Part shown: one piece after another, positions 11,669 through 24,429 of the stretch
Layout: each line of letters starts with the position of its first letter
Numbering within the stretch: position 1 is the stretch's first letter
Source of the DNA: Halicephalobus mephisto
Lineage: Eukaryota > Nematoda > Chromadorea > Rhabditida > Panagrolaimidae
Reading direction: 5' to 3'
Assembly (NCBI GenBank): GCA_009193035.1
Contig: SWDT01000084.1
Coordinates: forward strand, 62,001 to 126,000
Length of the DNA: 64,000 bases
Program-made: the position numbers and the translations under genes
Notes under the pieces: generated by a model
What the model was told of the DNA's origin: nothing
Seen by the model: the letters and a program-made list of their open reading frames with translations, nothing else
The model's database searches: none

Positions 11669-14600
11669 ATGACCTACTATGTTTTCGTTATTGATAACAG
11701 CGCCTCCATGGTGCAGGTATCCCACACAGGCACCATGGTGCTTGACCATGCAAAGAACTTTGTCGATTATTTCTATAAGGTTTGGCGCGATTTGAGTTTT
11801 TTAAAAATTTAATGTTATATCTTTTAGCAACGTGTCAAGGATCGGGGACCTGACAAGTTTGATGTTGTTACGTGTGACGAGTATCCTTATTGCGTTATTA
11901 GAGTATGTTTGTTATATGGTGGGGGAGAGGGTAACAAGCACGTACGTACACGCACAACGGCAAAACAAACTTTGAAAAGAGAGTTGAGCTTGCTGCGCGT
12001 GGAACTACTGCTCAACGGTCTGGTTTGATGCCGGTTTTTCAGCACAGAGATGCAAACAGTTTTCTCGAGGAAATCAAGCAGATCAGACCCACCGGGAGTC
12101 AATCCGTCGAATCCGCCGTCGGTCGTGCCTTCTGGATCCTGGCTGTGAACAGAAAAGGAGCAGACAACATCGCTCTAGGCAGAAGGTTAATCGCCGATCC
12201 TGGTGTTGTTATTTTGCTCACGGATGGAGGTCTAGGGGATCAGCCGTTCGTACCCGATAGGATCCACTGTGCTATCAACAGTTTTTACACGGATGTCTGG
12301 AAGGGCGACCAACGGTTCTTCTCCGTCACCTTGAGATTCCCCTCCAGGTTGTCCGGCGCTCCTCATTCAACCCAGATCCCGGAATCAGATCCAGGCCGAT
12401 TCCTCCAGTTTTCCCAAGCTACCGGTGGTGCGTTTAGACACGTTTAAAGGTTCAAAACACTTGTTTTCAGGATTCTCGTACGTGGTGTCCAACCCGAGGC
12501 AGTTGATGGTGACGGCTGATAACATCCTGAGCAAAACGAACGCCATCGGAATGAGGATTAATTACGTCTACATTGGTCCTGAGTTGGATCCGAGACATTG
12601 TCAGTTTTTCCATTGCAAACGAGTGCGCGTTCATTTGCGAAAAGAACGAAACGCCCGAAAACCGCATTTTTTCAAAAATCGATTTTCCTCGTGCAATTTT
12701 CAGTTTTTAGTTTTGAAGTAGTTTTATTGTTATATTGGTTTTTCAGCCGACAAGTCTGCTCCTTGGAAGTCGGGTACTGTGGTGGTACATGCTGTTGGAA
12801 GAGAAAATGGAAGTCTCGAATGGGGCTTGCCCGAGGCGTTCTGGCCGGAGAACGTGGTTGAAGCCGTGCCTCTGAGGTCGGCGATGCCCCAGATCCAGCT
12901 GACTTACTCTCCGAATCCGCCGCCGGCCTTCAGAGACTCCAGATGCAGAAGTCGATTCGACATAGAGCACTGCGAATTGACCAGATTCATGATCGACAGA
13001 GAAGTGAGCACCAAGTGCGGGGGTTGCTACCCCATCTGCGTGCCTGGAAGCTCCAAAGGACCCGGACTGCCTGTGGGATACTTCAGAGTCGAACAAATAG
13101 GGAAAAACGGGGAATGCGCGCCGAAACTGGTAGTCATGCTTTACGTTTCTACTTACAACTATCTGAAATTCGCCGATCTCTACGAACAAGCCTTATCTCA
13201 GAAGTCGAACAGTACAAAGAACGCCTTGATCGAGTACCTGAAGGGCGTTCCTCCTTATTATTTATATGTGAGTTTTTTAGTCTCCGTACTTGAGAGTTTC
13301 GGGAAACCGCCGGGAGAATTTTAGAACCGAAACATCTTCGAAAATTAAATGTTTTGAGGTTTCTTGAGACTTGCAATGTTTCGGGAAACGTGCAATCTGC
13401 TATTTTGTTGGGAATATTAAAAGTTTTGGAGGATTTCTGGAGTTATTGAAATCTTTGAAAATCTCAGAGTTAAAATATATATAAATCCTGAAATCTTCGA
13501 AAATCTTATTATGTTAGATTATCACTGAAAGCTCCAGGGTTTCAAATGAACTTTTATGATCGTATAATCCAGTTGGAAATTTTCAGTTATTTACGAATTT
13601 TATTAGAAATTTTCAACGTTTAATTCAAAATTACAGAATATCCCGAAATTTTATATCACTTTAATCAGATTTTTTGATCATTTCTAAAAATCTGATCAAA
13701 ATTTTGAAGTTCTCTGAAATTTTCAATTTCCCAAACTCGGGTTAGGTTCTATGATTCGAAAAAGTCGCATATTCTTGTCGGGACGATTTTTGCCGAAAAG
13801 TTGATATATGAGTTTTTAAATATTTTTTAAATTTTGTGGATTTTTTGTTTTCAGAATAAGAGTGCGCTCGTGTTATTGATCCAGAACGAGTTCCCGTTTG
13901 TTCAGCAGATGATTGTTTCTAAGCCGTATAATAAAATCGTGATGGACACTCTTGTGAAGTTCCTTCAAAACACGAAATCAGAAGCTACGGAATTCAATCA
14001 AGCAACGCTGGAAATCAAGGATCGATATTTCATCGTGAGAATTCCGAAATTAAAAAGAATAATGGTTTTTTTCAGCCACAATATGACGAAATAATCGTGA
14101 AAGAAGCGTTGTTGTCGAAAGAATACCCAGGTACGCCGTTCAAACGAGAGGAGTACATGACTGAATTGCCAGAAAAAGTTTATCTCGATCTCTATCCTTC
14201 GAAAGATCTGAATCCGTCTCGTCTTTTTTTCCATTCGGTTTTCATAGCAAGAACTGCCTTATTCGAGTATATCACTAAAATGCGGGTAAACTACAATTTG
14301 TTCGATAGGGATCACGATTTGCACGTGTTAGAAGGCGGCATGGTCGGAAAGAAGATTAATCTCGCCGATGCAGGTTGGTTTTTCAAGTTTACAGAATTTA
14401 ATTCTCGAAAATCTGCGAAATTCTCGATATTTACGAAGAATTTTAAACTTTAATCTTTGCGAATTAAAAAATCGCGAATTTTCAACATAATTATATCAAG
14501 TTTTGACTTTTTGAGATTGGAATTTTCTTTAAAATCTACAAAGTTCCGGACTTTAGGTTGTGGAATTTTCGAAAGATGGTTAAATTCTAAAATTTTTCTA

Positions 14601-15491
14601 CGAAAAGTGAAGTTTTGTGTTTATTTTGGTCTTAAAATTGTTTTCAGAGGATCTCCACTCTCGTCCGGTTAAGGAAATGGGGGAGTATAGGATGTACGAC
14701 AGACAGAAAGAGGCGTGTGGATACGTCAAGATGAGAGAGGTGATGCCGACGGCGGGAAGAGCAGAAACCTTTGGAAATCCGTTCAAACAGGACAAGAAGG
14801 GATCTGTTGATGAGATTGGTGAAGAAGAAGGAAACATGCAAAGATTGAATTCTCCAGCTCCGATTCAGAAGTCGCTAAAGGACGAAAGTAGAAAAATCAG
14901 TTTGAGTTCGTTCTCGAAACTTAGGTTGTTTGGCTTTTAAACATTTGTTATGTTTTAATTTTCAGATATCGGACTTATCGGAATTCTGGTGTCAGTTCTG
15001 TGATGACTTCTAGACAGACTTCGCCGGTTCCGGATGAGGATATATTTTCCAAGTATCAGAACGGCCCAGACACCCCTAATGGGTACTCGGAAACCAACGG
15101 GAACGGGAGGGAATCGAGTCCAACTCCCTCGTTGATTAACGGTATAGCAGGAATGACGGTCAAGAGAACTGTGTCGTTTTCCGATGTCGAAGATGATTCT
15201 CAAGACGAAAGTCCAGCGATTAAAAAACGAAGGGAATCAATAGGAGCTTCTGGAGGCTTGAATTATGTCCAGATTTCTCAGAAGAAAACAGAAGCGACGG
15301 TGTTGGTGAAATCGCTTATCAGGACTTCGAGTGACCTGATTTTGAATAAGATATCCGGCCTTACGGATGGATTGAACAAGAACGACAAGAAAGCGATATA
15401 TCAAAAAGCCCTAGAAGTCGCGAGAGGAATGTCCGGAGCGAAATTGATAACTTTACTGGAGAAAGAAATTACGAAATTACAAGTGCAATGA
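11669..15491 (+). CDS. INTS6: Integrator complex subunit 6 (DICE1 homologue)
   Basis: Nuclear subunit of Integrator, which cleaves snRNA and paused Pol II transcripts and recruits PP2A. Nine exons join in phase: 11669-11779, 11828-11902, 12043-12427, 12471-12599, 12747-13267, 13855-14034, 14076-14373, 14648-14924 and 14966-15491, giving 833 residues. The N-terminal VWA domain begins MTYYVFVIDNSASM and keeps the MIDAS DxSxS (Asp9 to Ser13); VVILLTDGG follows. The middle ends YLKGVPPYYLY, and TFGNPFKQDKKG near residue 607 is a near-exact family hallmark. A low-complexity Ser-rich linker precedes the conserved helical C-terminus (residues about 750-833). The first ATG overlaps a short upstream ORF. 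C. elegans calls its homologue dic-1. AATAAA lies at 15579-15584. Confidence 0.95.
13268..13854 (+). other. INTS6 intron 5, no recognisable content
   Basis: A 587 bp intron (GTGAGT to TTTCAG). It is AT-rich with scattered GAAATTTTC words; no ORF, RNA gene or ordered repeat was found in it. Confidence 0.6.
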
Positions 15492-15578
15492 GTACGTGCC
15501 TTCTTTGATCTCAATCTCGTCAGATCTCCTTCGAGTTTTAATTTTTTAGTTTTTTAGGTATTTTTGAAATGTTTATGG

Positions 15579-15584
15579 AATAAA
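15579..15584 (+). terminator. Poly(A) signal AATAAA of INTS6
   Basis: First AATAAA after the stop at 15491. It lies only about 40 nt from the end of the convergent hypothetical gene, so the 3' ends nearly meet. Confidence 0.55.
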
Positions 15585-15621
15585 TTTTTCTTGCCAGATT
15601 TACCGTAGTTTGCCATGTTTT

Positions 15622-18600
15622 TTACCTTTTTAAACAACTGAGAATGACGTATTTCAGAAGTTGGAGAGCTGTTTCGTGAGGTTTCTTCTTGTCCTCGGAT
15701 TCAGAAGGGGGATCGGAATCTATGGATTGCTTGAATGTTTCGCCGTTTCTCCAGGCTCGGAATGTGGCGTAATCCATGTGGGAGAGGGGATATTCGGTGT
15801 CGAGTTTTTTTGGTTCTTTCAGCAGAATTGGGGCTGGTTTTTGGATATCCGGACACTGGAAAAAGTATATTAGAAAATTGAAGAATAAATTTTAGAAAAT
15901 TAAATATTTTAGAAAAATTAAAAATTAAATATTATAGAAAAATTAAAATTTAATATTTTAGAAAAATTAAAAATAAACATCATTGTAGACAAATTGAAAA
16001 AAATTTAATGTAGAAAATTTTTAATTTTCAAAAAAAAATTAAAAAAATATTTTGAAAAAATTAAATATTATAGAAAAATTGAAATTAAATATTTTAGAAA
16101 AATTAAAATTAAGTATTTTAGAAAATTTAAAATTGAATATTATTGTGAAAATATTTGAAGAATAATTTTTAAAATTTTTTGAACATTCTAGAAAATTATA
16201 AAACTTTGAAAATCTTGTATTTTAAAATTTAAAAGATTTCAGAATTTTGGATTCTGGAAAATTCTAAAAATTCTAAAAAATTTGAAAATGCTTAATTTCG
16301 AAAATTAAAATGAAACTAACCACGGATTTCCTTTTTGCACTGGGGGCGCTGAAAGAGACTCTCTTGTGGTGTTTGATCCCGAAAAGATCAACGTCAATTT
16401 CGACTTCACTCATAACCATCAAAGTAGTATCCGACAACGACCGACGTCCAAAAGGAAGAACACGATCATCTAAAAATTAAATTTTAAAAATAAAAATTAA
16501 TAAAATTTAAAAAATAAAAATTGAAAAAAAATGAATTAAAAAAATTTTAAAAATTTAAATTAAAAAAAAATAAATTAATAAAATTTAAAAAATTTAAATT
16601 AAAAAAATTTAAAAAATAAAAATTGAAAAAAAATGAATTAAAAAAATTTAAAAAATAAAAATTGAAAAAAAATGAATTAAAAAAATTTAAAAAATAAAAA
16701 TTGAAAAAAAATGAATTAAAAAAATTTTAAAAATAAAAATTTTAAAAATATAAATTAATAAAATTTTAAAAATTAAGATAGTAAAAAATTTAAAAATCTA
16801 AAATAAATAAAAATTAAATAGAATTCAAATTTTTCACTTTTTTAAATTAAAAAAAAGAAATTAATAAAATTAAAATAAAATTAATAAAATTTTAAAAAAA
16901 GTAAAAAAAAAATAAAATTAATATAATTTTTAAAAAAGTAAAAAAAAAAATAAAATTAATATAATTTTTAAAAAAGTAGAAAATTCTGAAATTTCTTAAT
17001 TTAAAAAAAAATTATTACATTTATCTATAATTGCGCTTTTTTGAGGATTTCCTGGTTCGGCCAAAAGTGAAGAATTCGCGACAGAAAGTGATCTTCTTCT
17101 TTCTATTTTTCTTTCGTATTTTTGACGAAGTTTTATCAATTCTGGATCAATTAAAAGATGATTAAGCCGGGATTTCTTTGGCGAAAAGGCCCAGTTGACT
17201 TTTCTGACTTCTTCGAAATCCGTGGCCGCCGAGGACCGGGCCTGGAGGACACAGATGGGGTCTATCCGGGGAATGGGAACGATATCTGAAAAAATTAAAC
17301 TTTAAAAATTAAACAATTTTAAAAATTAAAAAATCTGAGAAAATTAAAGTTTAAAAATTAAATAATTTTGGAAATTTTAAAATCTGAGAAAATTAAAGTT
17401 TAAAAATTAAGCAATTTTAAAAATTTTAAAATCTGAAAAAATTAAATAATTTTGAAAATTAAACAATTTTAAAAATTTAAAAATCTAAAATATAAGAATT
17501 AATAAAATCAAAAAATTAAACAATTTTAAAAATTTATAAAATTTAAAATTAAACATAATGCTAAAAAAGTTATATAAAAATTATTGAAAATTTGATGTTT
17601 GTGATTTCTTGAGGTTATCCCTAAAAATTCCCAAAGAGATTTTAATAAATTTGAGATTTTCATAATCTTTTCATGCATTCCCTGAGGCTATGTCCATTTT
17701 AGAGGTTTTTCTAAAGTTATTGACACAGAAAATCAACTAGTTCCCACCGCGATAGTCCCTGAAGTTACGGTAGAAGAACAATCGTCGTTTTACGAAGTTG
17801 ATTATTTTGGGGAAATTACTATTATTGTGATATGGACTAAGTTCTTCAAAGTTCATTTTTTTGAACTTTTTTTATTCAAAAAAAATATAAAATTTAAAAA
17901 AAATGATCCAAAAACAACAATTGACACGGGAAATTAACTAGTTTCCACCGCGACAGTCCCTGAAGTTACGGTAGAAGAACAATCGTCGTTTTATAAAGTT
18001 GATTATTTTGGAAAAATTACTATTATTGTTGTTTTTCTTAAAAGTTTGTATTTTTTGGAATAAAAAAGTTCAAAAAACTGAACTTTGAAGAACCTTGTCT
18101 GTACCACAGCAACCAATCTAGCACAAATCCTTTTTGAACGTCCTAGTTTGGTCTGTACTTTTCTAAAAACTCCCAATGTTGAAATTTACCAAATGGTCAA
18201 AATGAAAACAAATTTTCTACAGTAGTTACATGAACCTATCTATCCCAATGTAGCGAGCAAACTGAATTTTATTTTAATTTCGAAATTTTCACAAATGCAA
18301 CTATAAAAGTAACAAGGTCTATAAAAAATCGACATCAAAATCGAAGTTAAATCTGCACTTTGCTCGCAACATTCGTGAAAATCGGTTCAAATTTTTATTT
18401 TTATTTATATTTATAAAAATTACGAAATCGAAATAAAATCTGCACTTTGCTCGCAACATTCGTGCAAATCGGTTCAAATTTATATTTGTTTTTTATAAAA
18501 ATTACGAAATCGAAATTAAATATGCACTTTGCTCGCAACATTCGTGCAAATCGATTCAAATTTATATTTATTTTTTATAAAAATTACGAAATCGAAATTA

Positions 18601-20212
18601 AATATGCACTTTGCTCGCAACATTTGCGCGAGCCGGCTTATCTGATTTTTATGCAGAAATTCAGCATCGAAATCAAAAATTGATGTTGACTTTTTTACAG
18701 ACTTCGACACTGGTCCAATGTTTCAATTAAAATGCAAATTTGATTTCAACATCGACTTCAGCTCAGAACAAATTTGAAAATTTCTAATCCAGGTTAAAAC
18801 AGAATTTTTTAGAAAGTCCTTGTCTGATCCATCCAAAGTCCCCGGCCGGTCCGTCATCGATCATTCGAGAAAAGTCCAGTCTGGTCTTGTACGGAACTTT
18901 CTAAGTGGTTCTTGTTCGGTCTCGGAGAGATCTTTCGGGATAGTCATGCTTTGATCTCATGGATTTTTTAAATTCTCAATTTATAAAAATCGAAATTCTC
19001 AATTTATAAAAATCAAAATTCTCAATTTATAAAAATCAAAATTTTCAATTTATAAAAATCGAAATTCTCAATTCATAAAAATCGAAATTCTCAATTTATA
19101 AAAATCAAAATTTTCAATTTATAAAAATCAAAATTTTCAATTCATAAAAATCGAAATTCTCAATTTATAAAAATCAAAATTTGCAGTTTGCTTGCAAAAT
19201 TAGGCTGACTTATCCAATTGTGCAAAAATTCAATTTTGAGTTTTTTTATAAATTTCAACATTGGTTTAAATTTTTTAGAAAATTAAAATTTAATACGGAT
19301 TTTTTAAAAGATCCTAATCGAGTTTAACAAAATCCTGAATCTACAGTATGATTGTGGATTTTCAAATATCCGAAGTCATCGGTTTTTGGACTTTTTAAAA
19401 CTTTAATAATCATAAAAAAATAAAAATGAATTTTGGGACGAAATAATCTCAAGACGAACTTCCAGAAAATTCCAAAAAATTAAATTTATATAAAAGTCAG
19501 TAAATTTGGCAACTATGGAAATTGTTTTTTTTTATTTTCAGAACTGATAAGATAGAAAAAAAGATCGATTTGACTCCAGTAGTTGCCAGATTTATCGTTT
19601 TTCAATTTTCATAAACCTCTCCCCTCACCTTGGAATTGGAAAATTCCAAAAAAAATCATAGAAAACATAAATTAAAACGTAAAATTGCTGAATACAAAAA
19701 TTTGGAATTTTAAAGAAAATTCTGGAATTTAGGTAAAAGAGAAAATAGAGAGAGAGAGGATGTGAGAGAGAGAAGATGCGAGAGAGAGAGAATGCGAGAG
19801 GGAAAGCGAGAGAGAGAGAATGCGAGAGAGAGAATGCGAGAGGGAAAGCGCGAGAGAGAGGACAACGAGTCGAATTAGGTAAAGTTGCCAGATTTACCAC
19901 TTTCTCTACTCTCACAAACCTCTCTCTTTTTACGCGGGAATTCAAAAATCTCAAGAAAATAAACTTTAATGTTCTGAAATTTTGATGATTGTAAATAATA
20001 AATTTAAACTTACCGTTCCATTTTTTAATGAATTCTTTGTGAGTAGCCTTGAGTTTGACCGGATCGGAAAATTTTCGTCTTTCTCGAATTTTGGATTTTA
20101 ATTGTTCTTGATGAGCCCGATGGCTGAGGAAATTATGACTTGGTCTTCTGGTTACTGTAAGTCCTGGAGGAGAGTAACTAAGGCTAGGCAACTGCCATCT
20201 GGGATCGAACAT
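15622..20212 (-). CDS. Hypothetical basic, Ser-rich protein with repeated RRxSxS motifs
   Basis: Not recognised. Four exons join in phase: 20212-20014, 17285-17019, 16469-16321 and 15855-15622, giving 282 residues. Exon DNA is clearly less AT-rich than the introns and ends in consensus splice signals, so it is probably real. No signal peptide or membrane segment is seen. Four basic-Ser motifs stand out: RRKFSDP, RRRSLSV, GRRSLSD and KRVSFSAP, resembling basophilic-kinase or 14-3-3 sites, roughly one per exon. The C-terminal part has HMDYATFRAWRNGE. The ATG follows GGATTTAG directly, so the first exon could be internal and the true start further right. It converges on INTS6 with 130 bp between stop codons. 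Confidence 0.7.
15860..16310. repeat. AT-rich intronic repeat
   Basis: AAATATTTTAGAAAAATTAAA units are repeated irregularly in the third intron of the hypothetical gene. No other content. Confidence 0.55.
16475..17015. repeat. AT-only low-complexity intron
   Basis: More than 500 bp made almost only of A and T, with units such as AAAATTTAAAAAATAAAAAT. Contains no ORF or structured motif. Confidence 0.7.
17290..17560. repeat. Tandem AT-rich repeat
   Basis: CTGAGAAAATTAAAGTTTAA and AAAATTAAACAATTTT repeat at about 55-60 bp spacing at the left end of the 2.7 kb first intron. Confidence 0.6.
17690..18070. repeat. Two direct copies of a roughly 200 bp unit
   Basis: Each copy has a TTGACAC head, CCCTGAAGTTACGGTAGAAG, AACAATCGTCGTTTTA and GTTGATTATTTTGG. 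The copies start near 17715 and 17915 and are over 90% alike by eye. Non-coding. Confidence 0.65.
18335..18640. repeat. Minisatellite, CTTTGCTCGCAACATTCG family
   Basis: Four copies of a roughly 82-85 bp unit: ACGAAATCGAAAT, then TGCACTTTGCTCGCAACATT and CGTGCAAATCGGTTC. A single related copy is at about 57880-57950 (GCTCGCAACGTTCGAGCAAG), inside the Sre gene. The open frames that cross it are repeat artefacts. Confidence 0.75.
18965..19185. repeat. Minisatellite, 24-25 bp unit
   Basis: About nine copies of ATTCTCAATTTATAAAAATC with one or two base changes. Intronic. Confidence 0.8.
19728..19955. repeat. Dispersed GA/CT hairpin-like element, copy 2
   Basis: Shares both arms and the core GTTGCCAGATTTACCACTTT and GGGAATTCAAA with the copy at 2960-3165, including the preceding TTCTGGAATTTAGGTAAAAG. 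Same orientation, inside the first intron of the hypothetical gene. Confidence 0.7.
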
Positions 20213-20880
20213 CTAAATCCAAAAATTCATCAACTTGTCCAATTTAAGTCACGTTTCTGTCCCGAACATTTATATTTCAATTTTAAAGTTAAAAATCTAC
20301 AAAAAGGACCTAAATATAAGAATAAAACTCATAGGTTCTGAATCTAAAATTAAAATTAAAAATTAATCTTGAAAATCTAGGATTCTGAAGACCGATTTTA
20401 ATTTTGATTTCAGAATTTTTAAATATTTTTAAAATTAAACAAAAAATATTTGTAATACTCTAGTAAAACCCACAGATTTTGAATCTAAAATCAAAATCAA
20501 AAATTAGAATTTTAGATTTTTAAGATTAAAGACCGATTTTAATTTTTATTTCAGAATTTTTAAATATTTTTAAAATTAAACAAAAAATATTTGTAATACT
20601 CTAGTAAAACCCACAGATTTTGAATCTAAAATCAAAAACAAAAATTAATCTTGAAAATCTAGGATTCTGAAAACCGATTTTAATTTTGATTTCAGAATTT
20701 TTAAATATTTTTAAAATTAAACAAAAAAACATTTGTAATACTGTAGTAAAACCCACAGATTCTAAATCTAAAATTAATCTTAAAAATCTAAAATTCTGAA
20801 AACTGATTTCGAATTTTAAAAATATTTAAAATTTTATATAAAAAATGGAAATTTAACTAAAATGATTTTAAAAATATAAA
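20213..20880. repeat. Intergenic tandem repeat, about 155-165 bp unit
   Basis: Units contain GTAATACTCTAGTAAAACCC, ACAGATTTTGAATCTAAAAT and GACCGATTTTAATTTT; three and a half copies run from about 20330 to 20800. The first 120 bp holds no gene-like signal. Confidence 0.7.
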
Positions 20881-20929
20881 AAGTGTAAAATTATTTAAAA
20901 TATTTTTAAATTTTTAAATTAAAATTGTA

Positions 20930-21140
20930 AAAATTGGAACATGAATGGCCGAGACAGAAATGTTCCACCACGCTTGTTCGGGATAGCGGGACCAGTTTTG
21001 TCCTCGAGGACTGGTCAATGTGTCATTCGGACCTTTTTTGAGAGGTTTTTTTTTCAGACAACATCCAATCCAGACCCCGATAAAAGATTTCAGGAAGTCC
21101 TCGAACGAGACAGAAAAGTTGTTTTTCATCAATAGAAGAA
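20930..21140. other. Unique, less AT-rich island
   Basis: About 200 bp of higher complexity between AT-rich repeats. Short frames are open on both strands (64 and 72 codons) but neither has splice signals, a domain or a clear start, so no gene is called. Confidence 0.4.
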
Positions 21141-21229
21141 AAATGAAAAATTAAATAATTATAAAAATGAAAATTTTTGAAAAATGGTCCTGACACGAAT
21201 TTTTAGAATTTTTAATAAATTTAGGATTT

Positions 21230-21680
21230 TTGATTTCGATGGATTCTGGAAGATTCTGTAGACTTTTTAAAGGTTTCTGCATTCTTGAAATAAATTCTAA
21301 AAATTTTAAGAATATTCTAGAAAATTTTCGAAGAATTCAGAATCCTCGAAATAGATTTTAGGAAATTTTTGAATATTCTAGAAAAATTTTTGAAAAATTC
21401 AAAATCCTCGAAATAGATTTTAGGAAATTTTTTAAGATTTCAGAATCCTCGAAATTAATTCTAGAAAGTTTTCAAAATATTCTAGAAAAATTTTTAAGAA
21501 TTCAGAATCCTCGAAATAGATTTTAGGAAATTTTTGAATATTCTAGAAAAATTTTAAGACTTCAGAATCCTCGAAATAGATTCTAGGAAATTTTTTAATA
21601 TTTTAAGAAATTTTTGAATATTCTAGAAAAATTTTTGAAGAATTCAGAATCCTCCAAAATTGTATTAAATTCCAGAAAAT
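21230..21680. repeat. Tandem repeat, 60-65 bp unit
   Basis: About seven degenerate copies of CAGAATCCTCGAAATAGATT, TTAGGAAATTTTTGAATATT and CTAGAAAAATTTT. Confidence 0.7.
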
Positions 21681-21989
21681 TCCGATAAAAACAAAATTAA
21701 ATAAAAAGAAACCTATAATTCCCGATCGAGTCAAAAAAAAAAATAAAGAACTTCGAAATCGTGTCTACAGATCGGATTAACCCCGAGTAGTTCCAAATTT
21801 TTGTTTGAATTTCCAGTTTCAGACAAGTCAATGATGAACTTCAAAAACTCTAATTAGAGAATATACGACAGGAAACAGACAATTTCGAAATCTTTAAAAT
21901 CAGACTTTGGTCCAAATTTAGCACTGTGAAAAAATGGCTCATCTTCGGTCAGTTTTTCCTTCACCTTTTTTGCAACTTTTTCGATTTTT

Positions 21990-23540
21990 TCCAATTTAAA
22001 AAAACAAAATTTTGAAGTTTTGGGTCTCGATTGGAAAGTTTTGAACTTTTTGGTTTCAGTTGGAAAATTTTGAACTTTTGGGTCTCGACTGGAAAATTTT
22101 AGTTTTCGGTCTCAATTGGAAAATTTTGAACTTTTTGGTCTCGATTGGAAAACTCCAAAATTTTTGTTTCGAAAGTTTTCAAAATATTTAAAAAAGTATT
22201 TTTAATTTAAAATTTTCTAAAAACAAAATTTTGAACTTTTTGGTCCAACTAGAAAAATTTCAAAATTAAAAAAAATTTAACTTTTTTGGTCCCAACTGGA
22301 AAATTTCGAAATTTTCGTTTCGAGGTTTTTGGGATTTTTAAAAAAATATTTTTATTTCTTATAATAATATGATTTAAGATTTTGAAAATCGTGTAAACAA
22401 AAAGTTGAAAATTGTGCACCTTATTCGAAGAAATATAAAAATTCATGTTAATTTTTTCGGAATTTTTCGGCAAACATTTCCTTTTTATAATTAGATGATT
22501 TTGGAATTTAATGTTTTTCAAACTTTTAAAAATTAAATAACATAATTTTTGGTCCTAACTGGAAAATTCAAAACTTTCGTTTCGAGAGGTTTTTTTAGAT
22601 TTTCATTATAAAAATTTTTATTTTTTAAATAATATAATTTAAAAAATCTGAAAATTAAATAACATAATTTTTGCTCCTAACTGAAAAATTCAAAACTTTC
22701 GTTTCGAGAGGTTTTTTTTAGATTTTCATTATAAAAATTTTTATTTTTTAAATAACATAATTTAAAAAATCTGAAAATAAAATAAAATAATTTTTGGTCT
22801 CGACTGGAAAATTCAAAACTTTCGTTTTAGGAGTTTTTTAGATTTTCATTATAAAAATTTTTTATTTTTTAAATTTATGATTAAAAATTTTCGAAAATCA
22901 AAATAATGTTAAATTTCAGAATTTCTGGTCTCAAATGGAAAACTTCGAGCATTTGTATCAAAATAATTTTTCAAAATTTGATTATAAATGCTTCCTTTTT
23001 TTTACACTAATGTGATTTCAAAGTTACTAGATGTTTTCGAAATTTTAGTGAATCACGTAAATACAGGAAATTAAGTTTCTTGTCTCGACTGGAAAGTTTC
23101 GAAAGTTTTAAAACTTTTTAAAAATAAAAAAAATGAAATTTTGAATTTTTTTGATCCCGACTGGAAAATTTCGAAATTTTAGTTTCGAGACTTTTGAGAT
23201 TTAAAAAAAGTATTTTTAATTTAAAATTTTGTAAAAACAAAAAAAAGTGAAATTTTGAACTTTTTTGGTCTCAGTTGGAAAATTCCGGAATTTTAATTTC
23301 GAGACTTTTCAAACATTTTAAAAAAGTATTTTTGATTTAAAATTTTGTAAAAACAAAAAAAAATGAAATCTTTAACTTTTTTGGTCTCGATTGGAAAATT
23401 TTGAAAATTCACGTCAAAATTATCTTCATAAATTTCGTTCTGAATTTATAATTTTGCATAATTATATAATTAAACAATCCTAAAAATCATGTAAATGGAA
23501 AATTCCACAACTTTAGGTCTCGACACGAAATTTCAAAATT
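21990..23540. repeat. Long array of GGTCTCGAYTGGAAAATT units
   Basis: About twenty copies of TTTGGTCTCGATTGGAAAAT and close variants, spaced 35-150 bp, mixed with higher-order units of about 120 bp around 22540-22870 (AAAACTTTCGTTTCGAG). The same motif forms a second array at 41850-42960. Confidence 0.7.
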
Positions 23541-23599
23541 TTTTAGAAACTAACAGAATTTGAAACTTAAAATAATTTCAAAAGCTTCTAAGTAATTCC

Positions 23600-24050
23600 A
23601 AAAAGTTTCAGAATTCCTCGAAATTAAAAAAAATAATCTCATTTAATTTTTAAAATTTTTAATTTTATTCAATTTGAAAATTTAAAAATTAAAAAAAATC
23701 TATTTAATTTGAAAAATTTTATTTATTTTATAAAATTATAAAAAATAATTTTATTCGATTTTTAAAATTTTATTTATTTTTTAAAATTTGGAAAAAAGTA
23801 ATTTTATTTAATTTTTAAAAATTAAAAAAAAAGTAATTTTATTTAATTTTTAAAATTTGGAAAAAATAATTTTATTTTTAAAATAAAAAAAAATAATTTT
23901 ATTTAATTTTTTAATTTTTAAAATAAAAAAAATTATTTATTTTTTAAAATTTGGAAAAAATAATTTTATTTAATTTTTTAATTTTTAAAATTTTCACGGA
24001 AATATGGTTTTAATTTAATTTTATAAATATTTAAAAACGAAAATATTGGA
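23600..24050. repeat. AT-rich low-complexity tract
   Basis: Mixtures of TAATTTTATTTAATTTTTAA and AAAATTTGGAAAAAA. No ORF or RNA gene visible. A more complex segment (24060-24260) follows, with no open frame of note. Confidence 0.65.
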
Positions 24051-24429
24051 AAAAAAACATCTTTATTTTTTGGAAAGTACTTGAAATGAGGACGGCACCT
24101 CGTGATTCACGTTGGCCAGTTTTGTTCCTTTTTTGAGTGGCTGACTGGCCTAAACGTCCGACTTCGAATTTTTGAACATTCAAAACGCCAAAAATCAGGC
24201 TTGTTTTGACTTTCGAAAAAAAATTCCCTCAGGGAATCCGAAATGAAAGAATATTTTTTGTTTTACAACTTCTCGAAAAAATGACAAAATTGAAAACCGA
24301 TATTATTTTTTAAACTGGGACTTATAAAAAATGCCTTTGGGAAAAGTCGGAAAAATGATGCAACAAAAGAATGGGCTTTCAAGTTCTTTATGAAATTACT
24401 GCTGCTAGAATTCCGAAGAAACTTTTAGT

